64,000 bases of DNA from Thiorhodococcus sp. (GCA_029257385.1 JARIBS010000126.1:20092-84091); one strand, 5' to 3'. Numbered from the stretch's first letter, positions 21,340 through 30,931 are shown. Notes: a model not told the origin generated them from the sequence alone. Numbers and translations are program-made.

Positions 21340-22038
21340 TCAGAGATGACGTTTGCGAAACCGAATGAAGTAATTCTCACGAAGCTTGAGCGGCTCATCC
21401 ACCAGCTCGAACCCCGCTTGCGTGACTTCGCTGATGACGGTACGGCGATCGGCCCGGACATGCTCAAGGATCCAGCTTGGACTGACACCCGGCTCGCGCC
21501 TGTAGTCGATGATCGCAAGCACGCCACCGGGTGCCAGCGCTTCGCGGATGGAGGCGAGCATCGCGTGCGGATACTCAAAGTGGTGGTAGGTGTCAGAGAG
21601 AAAAATGAGATCGACGCTAGCGGGCGCCAACTCGACGCTTTTCTGCTGGTTGATCACCGGCACCACATTCGTGAGTCCTTCGGCTCGTGCACGACGGCGG
21701 ATCGAATCAACGAAGGATTCCGAAACATCCACCGCGTAGACTTTTCCAGCCGGACCGACCGCCTCGGCAAAGCGCATCGTGAAGAGTCCGGTCCCAGCCC
21801 CAACATCGGCGATCCGCATTCCGGGACGAATCGAGAGTGCCTGCAGGATCTCGATGTGCCGTTCAAAGACCTCTCGGCCGCCGCGCTCGAAGGTGGCCTC
21901 CCAGCGCTTGGGATCGGCGCCATGGTAGTAGGTGTTGATCTCTGGATCGACCGCCCGAGTTTCGGCCGCAGCCAAGCATGGAATGAGGAGCAATAGCGCG
22001 ACCAGCTCTGGACCGCAGATACGTCGAGTGATGGACAT
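21340..22038 (-). CDS. Exported class I SAM-dependent methyltransferase
   Basis: 232 residues with a Sec signal peptide (LVALLLLIPCLAAAETRA, cleavage about residue 24) before a Rossmann methyltransferase domain: MRIADVGAGTGLFTMRFAE, then VYAVDVSESFVDS. Motif DLIFLSDTYHHFEYP follows. The start at 22038 has AGAGGTG upstream; the longer frame to 22152 lacks support. Export of a SAM-using fold is odd because SAM is cytoplasmic. It may act on another ligand, or stay tethered to the membrane by an uncleaved signal. The substrate is unknown. Confidence 0.72.
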   Translation of the reverse strand: MSITRRICGPELVALLLLIPCLAAAETRAVDPEINTYYHGADPKRWEATFERGGREVFERHIEILQALSIRPGMRIADVGAGTGLFTMRFAEAVGPAGKVYAVDVSESFVDSIRRRARAEGLTNVVPVINQQKSVELAPASVDLIFLSDTYHHFEYPHAMLASIREALAPGGVLAIIDYRREPGVSPSWILEHVRADRRTVISEVTQAGFELVDEPLKLRENYFIRFRKRHL

Positions 22039-22088
22039 TGGGCGTTCACCTCTGAAGTGTCGTGTCATCGGGGGCAGTATCTTCTGTC

Positions 22089-22283
22089 TCAGCCGAAGGA
22101 CGCTTGCCGCAGACCTTCGCGAACCCATCTGCTGAAAGCGTCCTTCTGCCACGTCGACGAGCGCGGGATAGAGAGTAGGGCGAGTCCGCTGCTGTTGATA
22201 AAGGAGGTGGCGAAATCGATCTCCTTGGCGCGATGAATGGTATCAAGCAGGCGTGGCAGGAAGGGATCACGCGCGCCACTCAT
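22089..22283 (-). pseudogene. Helicase-type N-terminal remnant (PLD-like region)
   Basis: Starts MSGARDPFLPRLLDTIHRAK and continues EIDFATSFINSSGLALL. This resembles the N-terminal phospholipase-D-like segment of DEAD/DEAH-box helicases of the DUF3427 type. Homology ends after about 45 residues and the frame runs to a stop at 22089. In other genomes such helicases follow a small methyltransferase gene like the one directly upstream here. The missing body implies a lost restriction- or defence-like module. The family call is from memory of the motif pattern. Confidence 0.5.
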
Positions 22284-22297
22284 TGTCAGGTTATGGA

Positions 22298-22888
22298 TCA
22301 AGCGGATTTGCGCAGCAGTGTGTTGAGCCAGCGTTCTGCTTCGCGTCCCGGGCGTAGATCGCCCGTTGTCCAGGTTTTCTGGATGCTCAGTGCGCTCACC
22401 TGCTCAAGCAATTGCGCGAGACCCGTCTCGTCGAGGTTGGTGAAGCGCCGCCCATTGCGCTCACGCTCACAGCGCCCGTATTTGAACGAGGCGTAGAGCA
22501 CGCCTGTATGATTGAGCGCATTCGCCAAGCGCGAGAATGCGTCGGCCAATTCTGCCAGTGGGACATGCAGCAGGCTGGCGCAGGCCCAGATGGCATCAAA
22601 GTCGTCCTGCCAGTCGAGACCCTGAAACCGACGCACCTCGACCGGCTTGCCGAGGTGTCGCGAGGCGATCTCGGCCATGCGTGCAGAGGCATCGAATGCG
22701 CTGACCCGATAGCCCAGGTCACGAAATGCTCGCGCATCACGCCCAGAGCCGCAACCGGCGTCCAGAATCCGCCCGCCGCTTGGGATGAGTGGCAGAAAAT
22801 GCTCGTACAACGGAGTCATATCGACGAGAAGCGTTTCGTCGACGAACTGCTTGGCATTCTGGTCGTAGTACAGTGTGCTGTTTTCCAT
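22298..22888 (-). CDS. Class I SAM-dependent methyltransferase (linked to helicase relic)
   Basis: A 196-residue cytoplasmic methyltransferase with motif I GGRILDAGCGSGRDARAFRD and acidic VSAFDASARMAEIA. FDAIWACASLLHVP follows, which is typical of methyltransferases paired with DUF3427-type helicases. Its stop lies about 14 bases before the start of the helicase remnant, so the two were probably one operon. The partner is destroyed, so its present role is unclear. Confidence 0.75.
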   Translation of the reverse strand: MENSTLYYDQNAKQFVDETLLVDMTPLYEHFLPLIPSGGRILDAGCGSGRDARAFRDLGYRVSAFDASARMAEIASRHLGKPVEVRRFQGLDWQDDFDAIWACASLLHVPLAELADAFSRLANALNHTGVLYASFKYGRCERERNGRRFTNLDETGLAQLLEQVSALSIQKTWTTGDLRPGREAERWLNTLLRKSA

Positions 22889-22964
22889 GTGGCGATATTC
22901 TAACGCGCGGCTGGGTGGGTATGGACGTAGACGCTACGCCACAGGTTCAGAAAGGGCTTCATGT

Positions 22965-23690
22965 ATGATGGATTTGTACACGCTTTTATTCCCGATCGCG
23001 CGGGTGGCGCTTGAGCTGCTCGTGTGGGTGTTTGCAGCACTGCTGGTCCTGCTCGCTTTCAAGCGTCTGCGACCCAGGATGCGCGGGGCGCTTGGCGAGG
23101 CGCGCATTGGCCGGATGCTCAAGCGGCTCTTTCCCGCCGTGCGCCATGACGTGATCCTACCGGATGGCCGTGGTGGCTGGACGCAGATCGACCATCTGGT
23201 GCTGACGCCGGCGGGTCTGCTGGTGGTGGAGTCGAAGAACTTTCAGGGGTCGATACTGGGGCGGAAAGAAGAGGCGACTTGGACGCAGGTACTCGGTCGT
23301 CAGCGCTTCTCCTTTCAGAATCCATTGCGTCAGAACTACGCCCATGTCCAGGCGGTCAAGGCGCTCAGACTGGGCGTCCCGGTGCTTGAGCGCGTGGTCT
23401 TCACGAATACGGCGCGGTTTCCCAAAGGGCTGCCGGAGGGTGTCTCGCGCTTGGCTACGCTCGCCAAAGACCTGAAGCCATATCGCGCGGGTGTCGTGTC
23501 AAAGGCTTTGCAACAGGCTTGGCAGCGGCTGGACGGGCAAGTGCGTACCGACCGTGCCACGCGGCGAGCGCACCGGGCTGGGTTGGAGCGGCGCTTCGGT
23601 GCTGACGGGCGAGCATCCCCGATGCTCTTGCTGTTGGCTGCCGCCGCCGTCCTGGCGGGTGGTTTGTGGCTGACAGCATATCCGCTCTGA
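22965..23690 (+). CDS. NERD (nuclease-related) domain membrane protein
   Basis: A 241-residue protein with an N-terminal hydrophobic helix (about 7-28), a NERD domain (about 40-160) and a C-terminal hydrophobic helix. NERD landmarks are GEARIGRML, then GGWTQIDHLVLTPAGLLVVE and SKNFQGSILG, with D and ExK residues of a PD-(D/E)XK-like nuclease fold. ATGs at 22965 and 22968 share an AAAGGG site; 22965 was chosen. Substrate unknown. Some NERD proteins sit in defence islands, and here a decayed one lies beside it. Confidence 0.78.
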   Translation: MMDLYTLLFPIARVALELLVWVFAALLVLLAFKRLRPRMRGALGEARIGRMLKRLFPAVRHDVILPDGRGGWTQIDHLVLTPAGLLVVESKNFQGSILGRKEEATWTQVLGRQRFSFQNPLRQNYAHVQAVKALRLGVPVLERVVFTNTARFPKGLPEGVSRLATLAKDLKPYRAGVVSKALQQAWQRLDGQVRTDRATRRAHRAGLERRFGADGRASPMLLLLAAAAVLAGGLWLTAYPL

Positions 23691-23887
23691 CCGGAGGCCG
23701 CCCAGCTCAAACCGTCAGCGCTTTCGACTGCGTCGACCCTATACGAATAGATCTGCAAAATCTGGACTTTAGAGCCAGATAAACTCATCATCAATCCAAT
23801 TGACCAAACGCCGGTACCAAACACCTAAACCGCGCGCAAGATCGGTCGCGGCTGCGGTGACTTTCGCCAGCCATAGAGGAGATTGTC

Positions 23888-24346
23888 ATGTTGCAGATCC
23901 ACTCGATTCGGATCGCGGCCGTTGCCGCTCTCGGCGTACTTTTGGTTCTGTGGGGCGGCGCTTGGGCGCAGCAGGAGCCCAAGGCGGGTGCGTCGGCGTT
24001 CGAGGTCCGGGTGCTGGAGGCGCAGGTGCCTCCCGAGCAGGGGGAGCGCTACGAGGTACTCTACCGCATGGAGGTCATCTCGGTGCTGCGCTCCACGTCC
24101 GGGGTCAAGCCGGGCGAGACCATCGTCGTGCGCTCCTACGCCTCGAGTCAGGAGAACCCGAACAGTGGCGATGCAGGACCAAAGGCTCCAGCCCTCTTGG
24201 CCCAGGGTTGGATGGGGATCGCCTATCTCAACCCCGATCCCAAGGCCAGCGGACCCGATGCGCGCCAGCAGTTCATCATTGCTGCAAACGGCGACAGCTT
24301 CGAGGACATCCCGCAAGGCCCACCCTCACTAAGATGGACCGAGTAG
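23888..24346 (+). CDS. Exported hypothetical protein, 152 aa
   Basis: Not recognised. A Sec signal (residues about 1-27, ending GGAWA) precedes a mature domain of about 125 residues rich in beta-like segments: EVRVLEAQVP, then YEVLYRMEVISVLRS and ETIVVRSYASS. It has no cysteine in the mature part and no lipobox. GAGGAG lies a few bases before the ATG. It is monocistronic between the NERD gene and glnB. Confidence 0.65.
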   Translation: MLQIHSIRIAAVAALGVLLVLWGGAWAQQEPKAGASAFEVRVLEAQVPPEQGERYEVLYRMEVISVLRSTSGVKPGETIVVRSYASSQENPNSGDAGPKAPALLAQGWMGIAYLNPDPKASGPDARQQFIIAANGDSFEDIPQGPPSLRWTE

Positions 24347-24453
24347 GCTAAGGAGGCGCAGATTCCGCGAGGATCACCGTGTGCTTCGGATTAGCTGTCT
24401 TGCTTTAATTAAGCCTCCTCATGCTGGGTTTACGTGGTTTTGATAAGCGGTAG

Positions 24454-24882
<429 letters not shown>

Positions 24883-24886
24883 TCCG

Positions 24887-24910
24887 TTCTGCGCGCGCCA
24901 GCGCGCAGAA
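24887..24910. terminator. Hairpin between convergent glnB and bamD
   Basis: A perfect 10-bp inverted repeat (TTCTGCGCGC, 4-nt loop GCCA, GCGCGCAGAA) lies 5 bp after the glnB stop and 16 bp before the bamD stop. There is no U-run, so termination is plausible but not certain. Confidence 0.45.
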
Positions 24911-24925
24911 TGCGAGTGGAGGGCG

Positions 24926-25753
24926 TCAATTCTCGTCGAGCTTGAGATAGCCCCAGAGCTTGCGGGCTAAACTGACTTTCTCGGGCCGCGGCTCGTCGGC
25001 GATGAATCGCCCGGCTTGACGATTGACCTCGAGCACACGCGTGGCGTCTGCGGCGAGGTCATCTTTACCGAGCGCCCGGTAGGCATCGGCAAGCACCTCA
25101 AGTGCGTCGGCGACCGCACTGGTGCGCTGATAGTGCTCGATGACGAAGTTCGCCCGGTTGGCCGCCGCCACGTAGGCGCCTCGCTTCATATAGTAGCGTG
25201 CGACATTGACCTCATTCTTGGCGAGATTGTTGCGCAAATAAAGCATTCTTTGACGCGCGTCTTGGGCGTATTTGCTGTCTGGAAAACGCGCGACCAGCGC
25301 CGAGAAATCGGTGAAGGCGTCGAGTGCCGATCCGGGATCGCGCTGGGAGGCGTCCATTGGGATGAAACGGTCAAGGAAGCCCACGCTGCGGTTGTAGTTG
25401 ACGATGCCCTTGAGGTAGTAGGCGTAATCGACGTAGGGATTCTGCGGGTAGAGCTTGATGAAGCGATCAGCTGCGGCGATGGCGTCCTCGGGTTCCTCGG
25501 CGCGATAATGCGCATAGGCGGCGTCGAGCTGAGACTGCATGGCGTAACGCCCGAATGGATAGCGAGCCTCGAGCTTTTGATACAGTTCGACGGCGCGGGT
25601 GTAGTTGCCGGAGTCGAGCTCGGAGGCCGCCTCGGAATACAGCTTGGATGCGCTCCAGCCCTCGGTGGGGTCGATTTCTTTGCCGAAGATTCCGCATCCA
25701 GCGAGCGCGGCGGCGAGCAGCAGCACGGGTAATCGTGTTAACGTTCGTGACAT
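24926..25753 (-). CDS. bamD: Outer membrane protein assembly factor BamD
   Basis: A 275-residue lipoprotein of the BAM complex that folds beta-barrel proteins into the outer membrane. The lipobox LAGC places the lipidated Cys at residue 20. Tetratricopeptide-like helical repeats follow (ELYQKLEARYPFGRYAMQ, FIKLYPQNPYVDYAYYLKG). The start at 25753 is preferred over 25786. It is divergent from rluD, a conserved gammaproteobacterial arrangement. Confidence 0.94.
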   Translation of the reverse strand: MSRTLTRLPVLLLAAALAGCGIFGKEIDPTEGWSASKLYSEAASELDSGNYTRAVELYQKLEARYPFGRYAMQSQLDAAYAHYRAEEPEDAIAAADRFIKLYPQNPYVDYAYYLKGIVNYNRSVGFLDRFIPMDASQRDPGSALDAFTDFSALVARFPDSKYAQDARQRMLYLRNNLAKNEVNVARYYMKRGAYVAAANRANFVIEHYQRTSAVADALEVLADAYRALGKDDLAADATRVLEVNRQAGRFIADEPRPEKVSLARKLWGYLKLDEN

Positions 25754-25893
25754 CTTGAATGGGTACCTTTTGCAAATCCATTCCATTATATACCCGAAAG
25801 CGGCCTCGGTGGCTTATGGCTGACGGTTGACCAACCTGAATACGTGCTCGATTAAAGTCGACCCGGACGGCGAGGCCCCTCGCTGAGGAACTG

Positions 25894-26874
25894 ATGAGTG
25901 CTTCTCCCGCAACGACCGTGCACCGGTCTCTCGTCGTCGATGCAGCACTCGCTGGCAGCCGACTCGATCAGGCGTTGGCCGTGCTTTTGCCCGAGTTCTC
26001 GCGCAGCCGTCTGCAGCACTGGATCGAAGCCGGTCAGGTGCTGGTCGACGAGCAGGTCAGTCGCTGCCGCGACAAGGTCTGGGGCGGCGAGGCCATTCGT
26101 GTTGACGCAGAGTTAGCTCTCGACCATGGCTGTCTTGCTCAGAACATCGCGCTGCATCCGCTCTTTGAGGATGAGCATCTGCTTGTGCTCGATAAGCCCG
26201 CTGGCTTGGTAGTGCATCCAGCGGCGGGAAATCCAGACGGCACGCTACAGAATGCCTTGCTGCATCACGCTCCGGCGCTGGCGGCAATTCCGCGTGCTGG
26301 TATTGTGCATCGCCTCGACAAGGACACCAGCGGAGTGCTGGTCGTGGCCAAGACGCTGCGTGCCCACAAGTCGCTCGTCGAGCAGCTTCAAGCACGCAGC
26401 GTTCATCGCCAATACCGTGCGCTGGTCATCGGCCATCTGGTCGCGGGAGGCCGTGTGGACGCCCCGGTCGGGCGTCATCCCACGCATCGCACCAAAATGG
26501 CGGTCGTCGCCAACGGGCGTGCATCGGTGACGCATTATCGGATACTGGAAGTCTACCCTGGCCATACGCTGCTGGCGGTGCAGTTGGAAACTGGACGCAC
26601 GCACCAGATCCGCGTGCATATGGCCCACCTCCATCATCCGCTGGTCGGAGACCGCGTCTATGGCGGGCGTCCGCGTCCGCCGCGCGGCTGTCAGGTGGAG
26701 CTGACCACAGCCTTACAGCAATTTCCGCGTCAGGCGCTGCATGCGATCGGTCTGGGTCTGATCCACCCCGAAAGCGGCGTCGAGATGCACTGGGAGGCGC
26801 CGATGCCCGCAGACATCAATGCCCTACTGGGTCTGTTTCGACGGGAGGCTGGCGGTGGAGCTGATTCTGCCTGA
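25894..26874 (+). CDS. rluD: 23S rRNA pseudouridine(1911/1915/1917) synthase
   Basis: A 326-residue RluA-family enzyme that modifies helix 69 of 23S rRNA. An N-terminal S4-like domain (about 17-75) precedes the catalytic domain with Asp142 in GIVHRLDKDTSGVLVVAKT. GRTHQIRVHMAHLHHPLVGD is the later family block. It overlaps pgeF or abuts it in a rluD-pgeF-gcvR-def run. Confidence 0.95.
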   Translation: MSASPATTVHRSLVVDAALAGSRLDQALAVLLPEFSRSRLQHWIEAGQVLVDEQVSRCRDKVWGGEAIRVDAELALDHGCLAQNIALHPLFEDEHLLVLDKPAGLVVHPAAGNPDGTLQNALLHHAPALAAIPRAGIVHRLDKDTSGVLVVAKTLRAHKSLVEQLQARSVHRQYRALVIGHLVAGGRVDAPVGRHPTHRTKMAVVANGRASVTHYRILEVYPGHTLLAVQLETGRTHQIRVHMAHLHHPLVGDRVYGGRPRPPRGCQVELTTALQQFPRQALHAIGLGLIHPESGVEMHWEAPMPADINALLGLFRREAGGGADSA

Positions 26875-27607
26875 CTGGCCCGCACCGCAGCGCGTTAGGG
26901 CCTGCTCCACCACGCGCCTGGGCGGTGTGAGTGCCGGGGTCTACGCCAGCCTTAATCTGGGCGATCATGTCGGCGATGATCCCGCGCACGTCGCGCGCAA
27001 TCGTGCGCTGCTGGGTGAGTCGTTGGGGCTGGCGGCAGCACCCATCTGGCTGCGACAAGTGCATGGGTGCAAGATTCTCGCAGCCGATGCGCCGTCACTG
27101 GAGCGCACAGGCGATGGTGCGCTTGCCACTTCAGCGGGGGCGGTCTGTGTTGTCATGACCGCCGATTGTCTGCCGCTGCTGATCTGCGACGATCTTGGCA
27201 CGCGGGTCGCCGCAGTCCATGCCGGCTGGCGCGGGCTGGCCGATGGGGTCATCGAGAGCGCCGTGGCGGCAATGGGCATCGCCGCAGAGCGCCTGCTCGT
27301 GTGGCTCGGGCCAGCCATCGGTCCAGATGCCTTTGAGGTCAGGGAGGATGTGCGTGCGCGGTTCCTTGCGCAGGATTCGGCCGCAACGGCGGCTTTTCGC
27401 CCGCGCGGCGACCGTTGGTTGGCCGATCTTGCTGGCTTGGCGAGACTGCGCTTGGCCAGACTCGGGGTGCGGCGCATCTACGGTGGCGGCATCTGCACCT
27501 TTTCACAGCCACGGCGTTTCTTTTCCTATCGACGCGACGGGGTGAGCGGGCGTATGGCAAGCCTGATTTGGTTGGCGCCGGATACCCATGCGTCCCAGAC
27601 ACTATAA
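26855..27607 (+). CDS. pgeF: Peptidoglycan editing factor PgeF (YfiH, laccase domain)
   Basis: A 250-residue DUF152/multicopper-polyphenol-oxidase-like protein. In E. coli YfiH corrects misincorporated amino acids in murein precursors. Motifs are WLRQVHGCKIL, VVMTADCLPLLICDD and AAVHAGWRGL (metal-binding His and Cys). The GTG at 26855 has GGGAGG upstream and matches the usual N-terminus (ELILPDWPAP). An ATG at 26819 would overlap rluD by 56 bp and is the alternative. Confidence 0.9.
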   Translation: MELILPDWPAPQRVRACSTTRLGGVSAGVYASLNLGDHVGDDPAHVARNRALLGESLGLAAAPIWLRQVHGCKILAADAPSLERTGDGALATSAGAVCVVMTADCLPLLICDDLGTRVAAVHAGWRGLADGVIESAVAAMGIAAERLLVWLGPAIGPDAFEVREDVRARFLAQDSAATAAFRPRGDRWLADLAGLARLRLARLGVRRIYGGGICTFSQPRRFFSYRRDGVSGRMASLIWLAPDTHASQTL

Positions 27608-27626
27608 AACACGAGAGATCATCACT

Positions 27627-28148
27627 ATGTCTGATTGGAATCTATTGACCCTGGTCGGTGCCGATCAGCCTGGGATCGTGGCGCGAGTGACGCGAGTGCT
27701 CTGCCAGCTCGGCTGTCATCTGGGCGAGGCGTCGATGATCAGGCTCGGGAGTAATTTCACCATTATGCTGATGGTCAGCGGCACGCGTTCCGACGAGGAG
27801 GTGTTGTCTGCTCTCGCGCCTCTGGCCGAGGAGATGGGGCTGCGTATCCATCTGGCCCCCTCGCATGGCGGTCTACACCGTCATCTCACACCGAACTTTC
27901 AGGTGCGTGTCACGGGTGCTGATCGCGCCGGCATTGTGGCGGAGGTGACCGAGATCCTTGCCGAGCAAGGATTTAACGTCCTGGAACTCGAATCCGACGT
28001 GGCAGGCGATCTGGCGCGCCCGGTCTATATCATGAACATCCAGGGTTACTGCGCGGCACCGCTCGAGACTCTGACGGATGCGCTGCGGACCTTAAACGAC
28101 AGGGACGTCTCGGTTGATGTCTCTGCGGTCGACCTGCTGATTGGCTGA
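27627..28148 (+). CDS. gcvR: Glycine cleavage system regulator GcvR-like ACT protein
   Basis: A 173-residue protein with two ACT domains (about 1-85 and 90-173), each opening with the ligand-binding pattern VGADQPGIVARVT and TGADRAGIVAEVT. GcvR binds glycine and antagonises the activator GcvA. The start at 27627 was chosen over 27588, which overlaps pgeF. It lies 3 bp before def. No gcvA or gcvTHP lies in the window. Confidence 0.82.
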   Translation: MSDWNLLTLVGADQPGIVARVTRVLCQLGCHLGEASMIRLGSNFTIMLMVSGTRSDEEVLSALAPLAEEMGLRIHLAPSHGGLHRHLTPNFQVRVTGADRAGIVAEVTEILAEQGFNVLELESDVAGDLARPVYIMNIQGYCAAPLETLTDALRTLNDRDVSVDVSAVDLLIG

Positions 28149-28151
28149 CTC

Positions 28152-28655
28152 ATGGCGATTTTAAAAATCCTCACGCTCCCGGATCCGCAGCTCAAGCAGA
28201 TGTCCGAGCCGGTCGAGACGTTCGATCAGGCGTTGCAAGCGTTCATCGCGGATCTGGAAGAGACGCGTCAGGCGGGTCCGGGTGCGGTTGGTATTGCCGC
28301 TGCGCAGGTCGGTCACTTCCAGCGCATCGTGATCCTTGATGTTTCAAACCGCCCCAAGACGCCAAATCATGGGTATTTGGTGCTGGTCAACCCAGAGATC
28401 GTTCATTGGGAGGGCTATGCGATGGGCCGGGAGGGTTGCCTGTCGGTGCCGGACTATACCGGCAACGTCATCCGTGCGACCCATATTCGGCTCAGGGCGC
28501 AGCGTCCTGACGGTCAGGTGCAGGAGTATGAGATGGAAGGATTCGAGGCGCGTGCCGCCCAACACGAGATAGATCATCTCGACGGGCTGTTGTTCGTCGA
28601 TCGGGTGGTTAGCAGACGTACCGATCTTTACCGCCGCAAGGTCTATCAGTCCTGA
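28152..28655 (+). CDS. def: Peptide deformylase
   Basis: A 167-residue iron or zinc metalloenzyme that removes the formyl group from nascent proteins. All three motifs are present: GIAAAQ (Q52), EGCLSVP (C96) and QHEIDHLDG (H138, E139, H142). It is a possible second copy, because def usually sits with fmt; here it ends the rluD-pgeF-gcvR cluster. Confidence 0.93.
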   Translation: MAILKILTLPDPQLKQMSEPVETFDQALQAFIADLEETRQAGPGAVGIAAAQVGHFQRIVILDVSNRPKTPNHGYLVLVNPEIVHWEGYAMGREGCLSVPDYTGNVIRATHIRLRAQRPDGQVQEYEMEGFEARAAQHEIDHLDGLLFVDRVVSRRTDLYRRKVYQS

Positions 28656-28823
28656 AAACCCGCAGAGTTCCTGCAACAGTATAACCGCGTGCGCAAGCCT
28701 GATTCCGGCATCTGCCGTGCGTCGAGCCTGTATCCGCGACCCTTATTTATAGAAACCACTGCCGGCAACTCTTGTCTTTGTAGAGGGCAGGAGCGAAATG
28801 TGGATGAAATCGCAACATAGAGA

Positions 28824-30929
28824 ATGCCAATGAGACAGCGCTTATATCATATCCAGCTCGCCATTCTGCTCGCGCTGGTTGCGGCAACCGCCCTTGCGAA
28901 ACCGCAGCCGGTACCTTTGTCGGAACTCTTTCCAAGTCCGGGGCATGCCAAGGCGGCGATTGTGATCAACAAGGTGCTGGAGCGCTATCATTACCGCAAG
29001 GTTGTGCTCGACCGCAGCTTCGCCAATGGCGTGCTTGAGAAGTACCTCAAGGCGCTCGATCCTAATCAAGCCTTCTTTCTCGCACGCGACGTTGCGCGTT
29101 TCAAGAGTGGCGCGCGCAATCTCGATGAGAACATGCGCCGTGGTGAACTCGATATCACGTTCGATATTTTCCGCGTCTACCGTATGCGCCTCGACGAGCG
29201 CGTCGCCCACGCGCTGAAGCTGCTTGAGCGCCCATTCGACTTCGGCAAACCCGAGACCTTCACGTTCGACGCCTCCGAGACAGATTGGGCGCAGCATCCC
29301 GAGGAGCTCGACGAGCGCTGGCGCAAACGCGTCAAGAACGATTTCCTGACCCTGCGACTGGCCGACAAGCCAGATGAGGACATCCGCGATCGATTGCGTA
29401 AGCGCTACGAGGGGCTGGCTCGGCGCATCCACCAATTCGACGGCGATGATGTCTTTCAGACCTTTATGAATGCCTATACCGAATCGGTCGAACCCCACAC
29501 CAGCTACATGTCACCGAGCACCTCAAAGAACTTCGACATCAGCATGAAACTGTCCCTGGAGGGTATCGGTGCCGTGCTGCGTGCCGATAGCGAATACACC
29601 GTCGTGCAGAGTACGGTGCCCGGTGGACCGGCCAGAGAATCCGGCCAGATCCATGCGGGAGATCAGATCCTCAGTGTTGCTCAAGGATTGAATGGCATCA
29701 TGGAAGACGTGGTCGGCTGGAGCCTGGAAGATGTCGTCGAGAAGATCCGCGGCCCCAAAGGCTCGGTCGTGCGACTTCAGATTCTGCCGAAAACTGCTGG
29801 ATCGACCGGGCCTGCCCGTGAAGTCTCCCTGGTACGCAATGAAATCAAGCTCGAGGATCAGGCCGCTAAGAGCTACGTCCTAGACGATCTTGAAAACGGC
29901 CTAGGGATGCGTATCGGTGTGCTCGAAATCCCGGCCTTCTATCGCGATTTCGACGCCGAAGGCGCGGGTACGGCCGATTTCCGCAGTACCACGCGAGACG
30001 TGCACAAGCTGCTCAATGACTTTGTCATGCGCGGGGTCGAAGGTGTTGTGATCGATCTGCGCGGCAACGGCGGAGGATCATTGGCTGAAGCGACCTCGCT
30101 GACTGGCCTGTTCATCGATCTTGGACCCATCGTTCAGGTCAAGGATGCCTTTGGTAAGGTCGAGGTCGAGGCCGACGCCGATCCAGGTGTCGCCTACACT
30201 GGTCCGCTTGCCGTCCTGGTTGATCGCGAGAGCGCTTCGGCATCGGAAATCTTCGCCGCAGCGATTCAGGACTATGGGCGCGGACTGATCATCGGCGAAC
30301 CCACGTTTGGCAAAGGCACGGTGCAAACGCTAATCGACTTGAATCGCTATGTCCCTGGCGATCATGGCGATTTAGGCCGGTTGCGGCTCACCATGGCCGA
30401 GTTCTTTAGGATCAGCGGCGGCAGCACCCAGTTGCGCGGGGTGGAACCAGACATTCGCTTCCCGAGCGCCAGTTATATGACCGAGCATGGCGAGCGTTCG
30501 CTCGACAACGCGCTCCCTTGGACGAGTATCGATCCAGCAAATTTCAAAAAGGCGGGCACGCTATCTTTCGATCACCTTGACGCCAAGTCCAGTGAGCGTG
30601 TTTCCAAAAGCCTGGGTTTTAAGATGCTGACCAAGCGCAGCAAATTGATGCGCGATGCCGAGGAGCAGAAGCAGGTCTCACTGCACGAGCGCGACAGGCG
30701 CGCACAAGAGCAACAGCGCGATCGCAAGTTCAAGGACGAGCAGGATAGATTTCTGCGCTCGAAGGGCATCACACCAGTCGACGAAGATGCCGATCAGATC
30801 GATGAAGACGCGCTTGAGGCACAGCGCAAAGCGATTGCGCGCATTGAGATCGAGGAAGCGGCACGCATTATAGCCGACGGTATTCAGATGCAGCGCGGCG
30901 ACAGTCCCCGCGCGGCCATGAGGGACTAA
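28824..30929 (+). CDS. prc: Tail-specific periplasmic protease Prc (CtpA family)
   Basis: A 701-residue periplasmic serine protease with a signal peptide (about 1-25). The N-terminal helical domain is followed by PDZ (about 235-330), the S41 catalytic core and a C-terminal DUF3340 region. The catalytic dyad is Ser472 in DRESASASEI and Lys497 in GEPTFGKGTVQ. The 25-residue spacing equals that of E. coli Prc. It trims penicillin-binding protein 3 and murein hydrolases, fitting the cell-wall genes elsewhere in the window. Confidence 0.94.
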   Translation: MPMRQRLYHIQLAILLALVAATALAKPQPVPLSELFPSPGHAKAAIVINKVLERYHYRKVVLDRSFANGVLEKYLKALDPNQAFFLARDVARFKSGARNLDENMRRGELDITFDIFRVYRMRLDERVAHALKLLERPFDFGKPETFTFDASETDWAQHPEELDERWRKRVKNDFLTLRLADKPDEDIRDRLRKRYEGLARRIHQFDGDDVFQTFMNAYTESVEPHTSYMSPSTSKNFDISMKLSLEGIGAVLRADSEYTVVQSTVPGGPARESGQIHAGDQILSVAQGLNGIMEDVVGWSLEDVVEKIRGPKGSVVRLQILPKTAGSTGPAREVSLVRNEIKLEDQAAKSYVLDDLENGLGMRIGVLEIPAFYRDFDAEGAGTADFRSTTRDVHKLLNDFVMRGVEGVVIDLRGNGGGSLAEATSLTGLFIDLGPIVQVKDAFGKVEVEADADPGVAYTGPLAVLVDRESASASEIFAAAIQDYGRGLIIGEPTFGKGTVQTLIDLNRYVPGDHGDLGRLRLTMAEFFRISGGSTQLRGVEPDIRFPSASYMTEHGERSLDNALPWTSIDPANFKKAGTLSFDHLDAKSSERVSKSLGFKMLTKRSKLMRDAEEQKQVSLHERDRRAQEQQRDRKFKDEQDRFLRSKGITPVDEDADQIDEDALEAQRKAIARIEIEEAARIIADGIQMQRGDSPRAAMRD

Positions 30930-30931
30930 TT

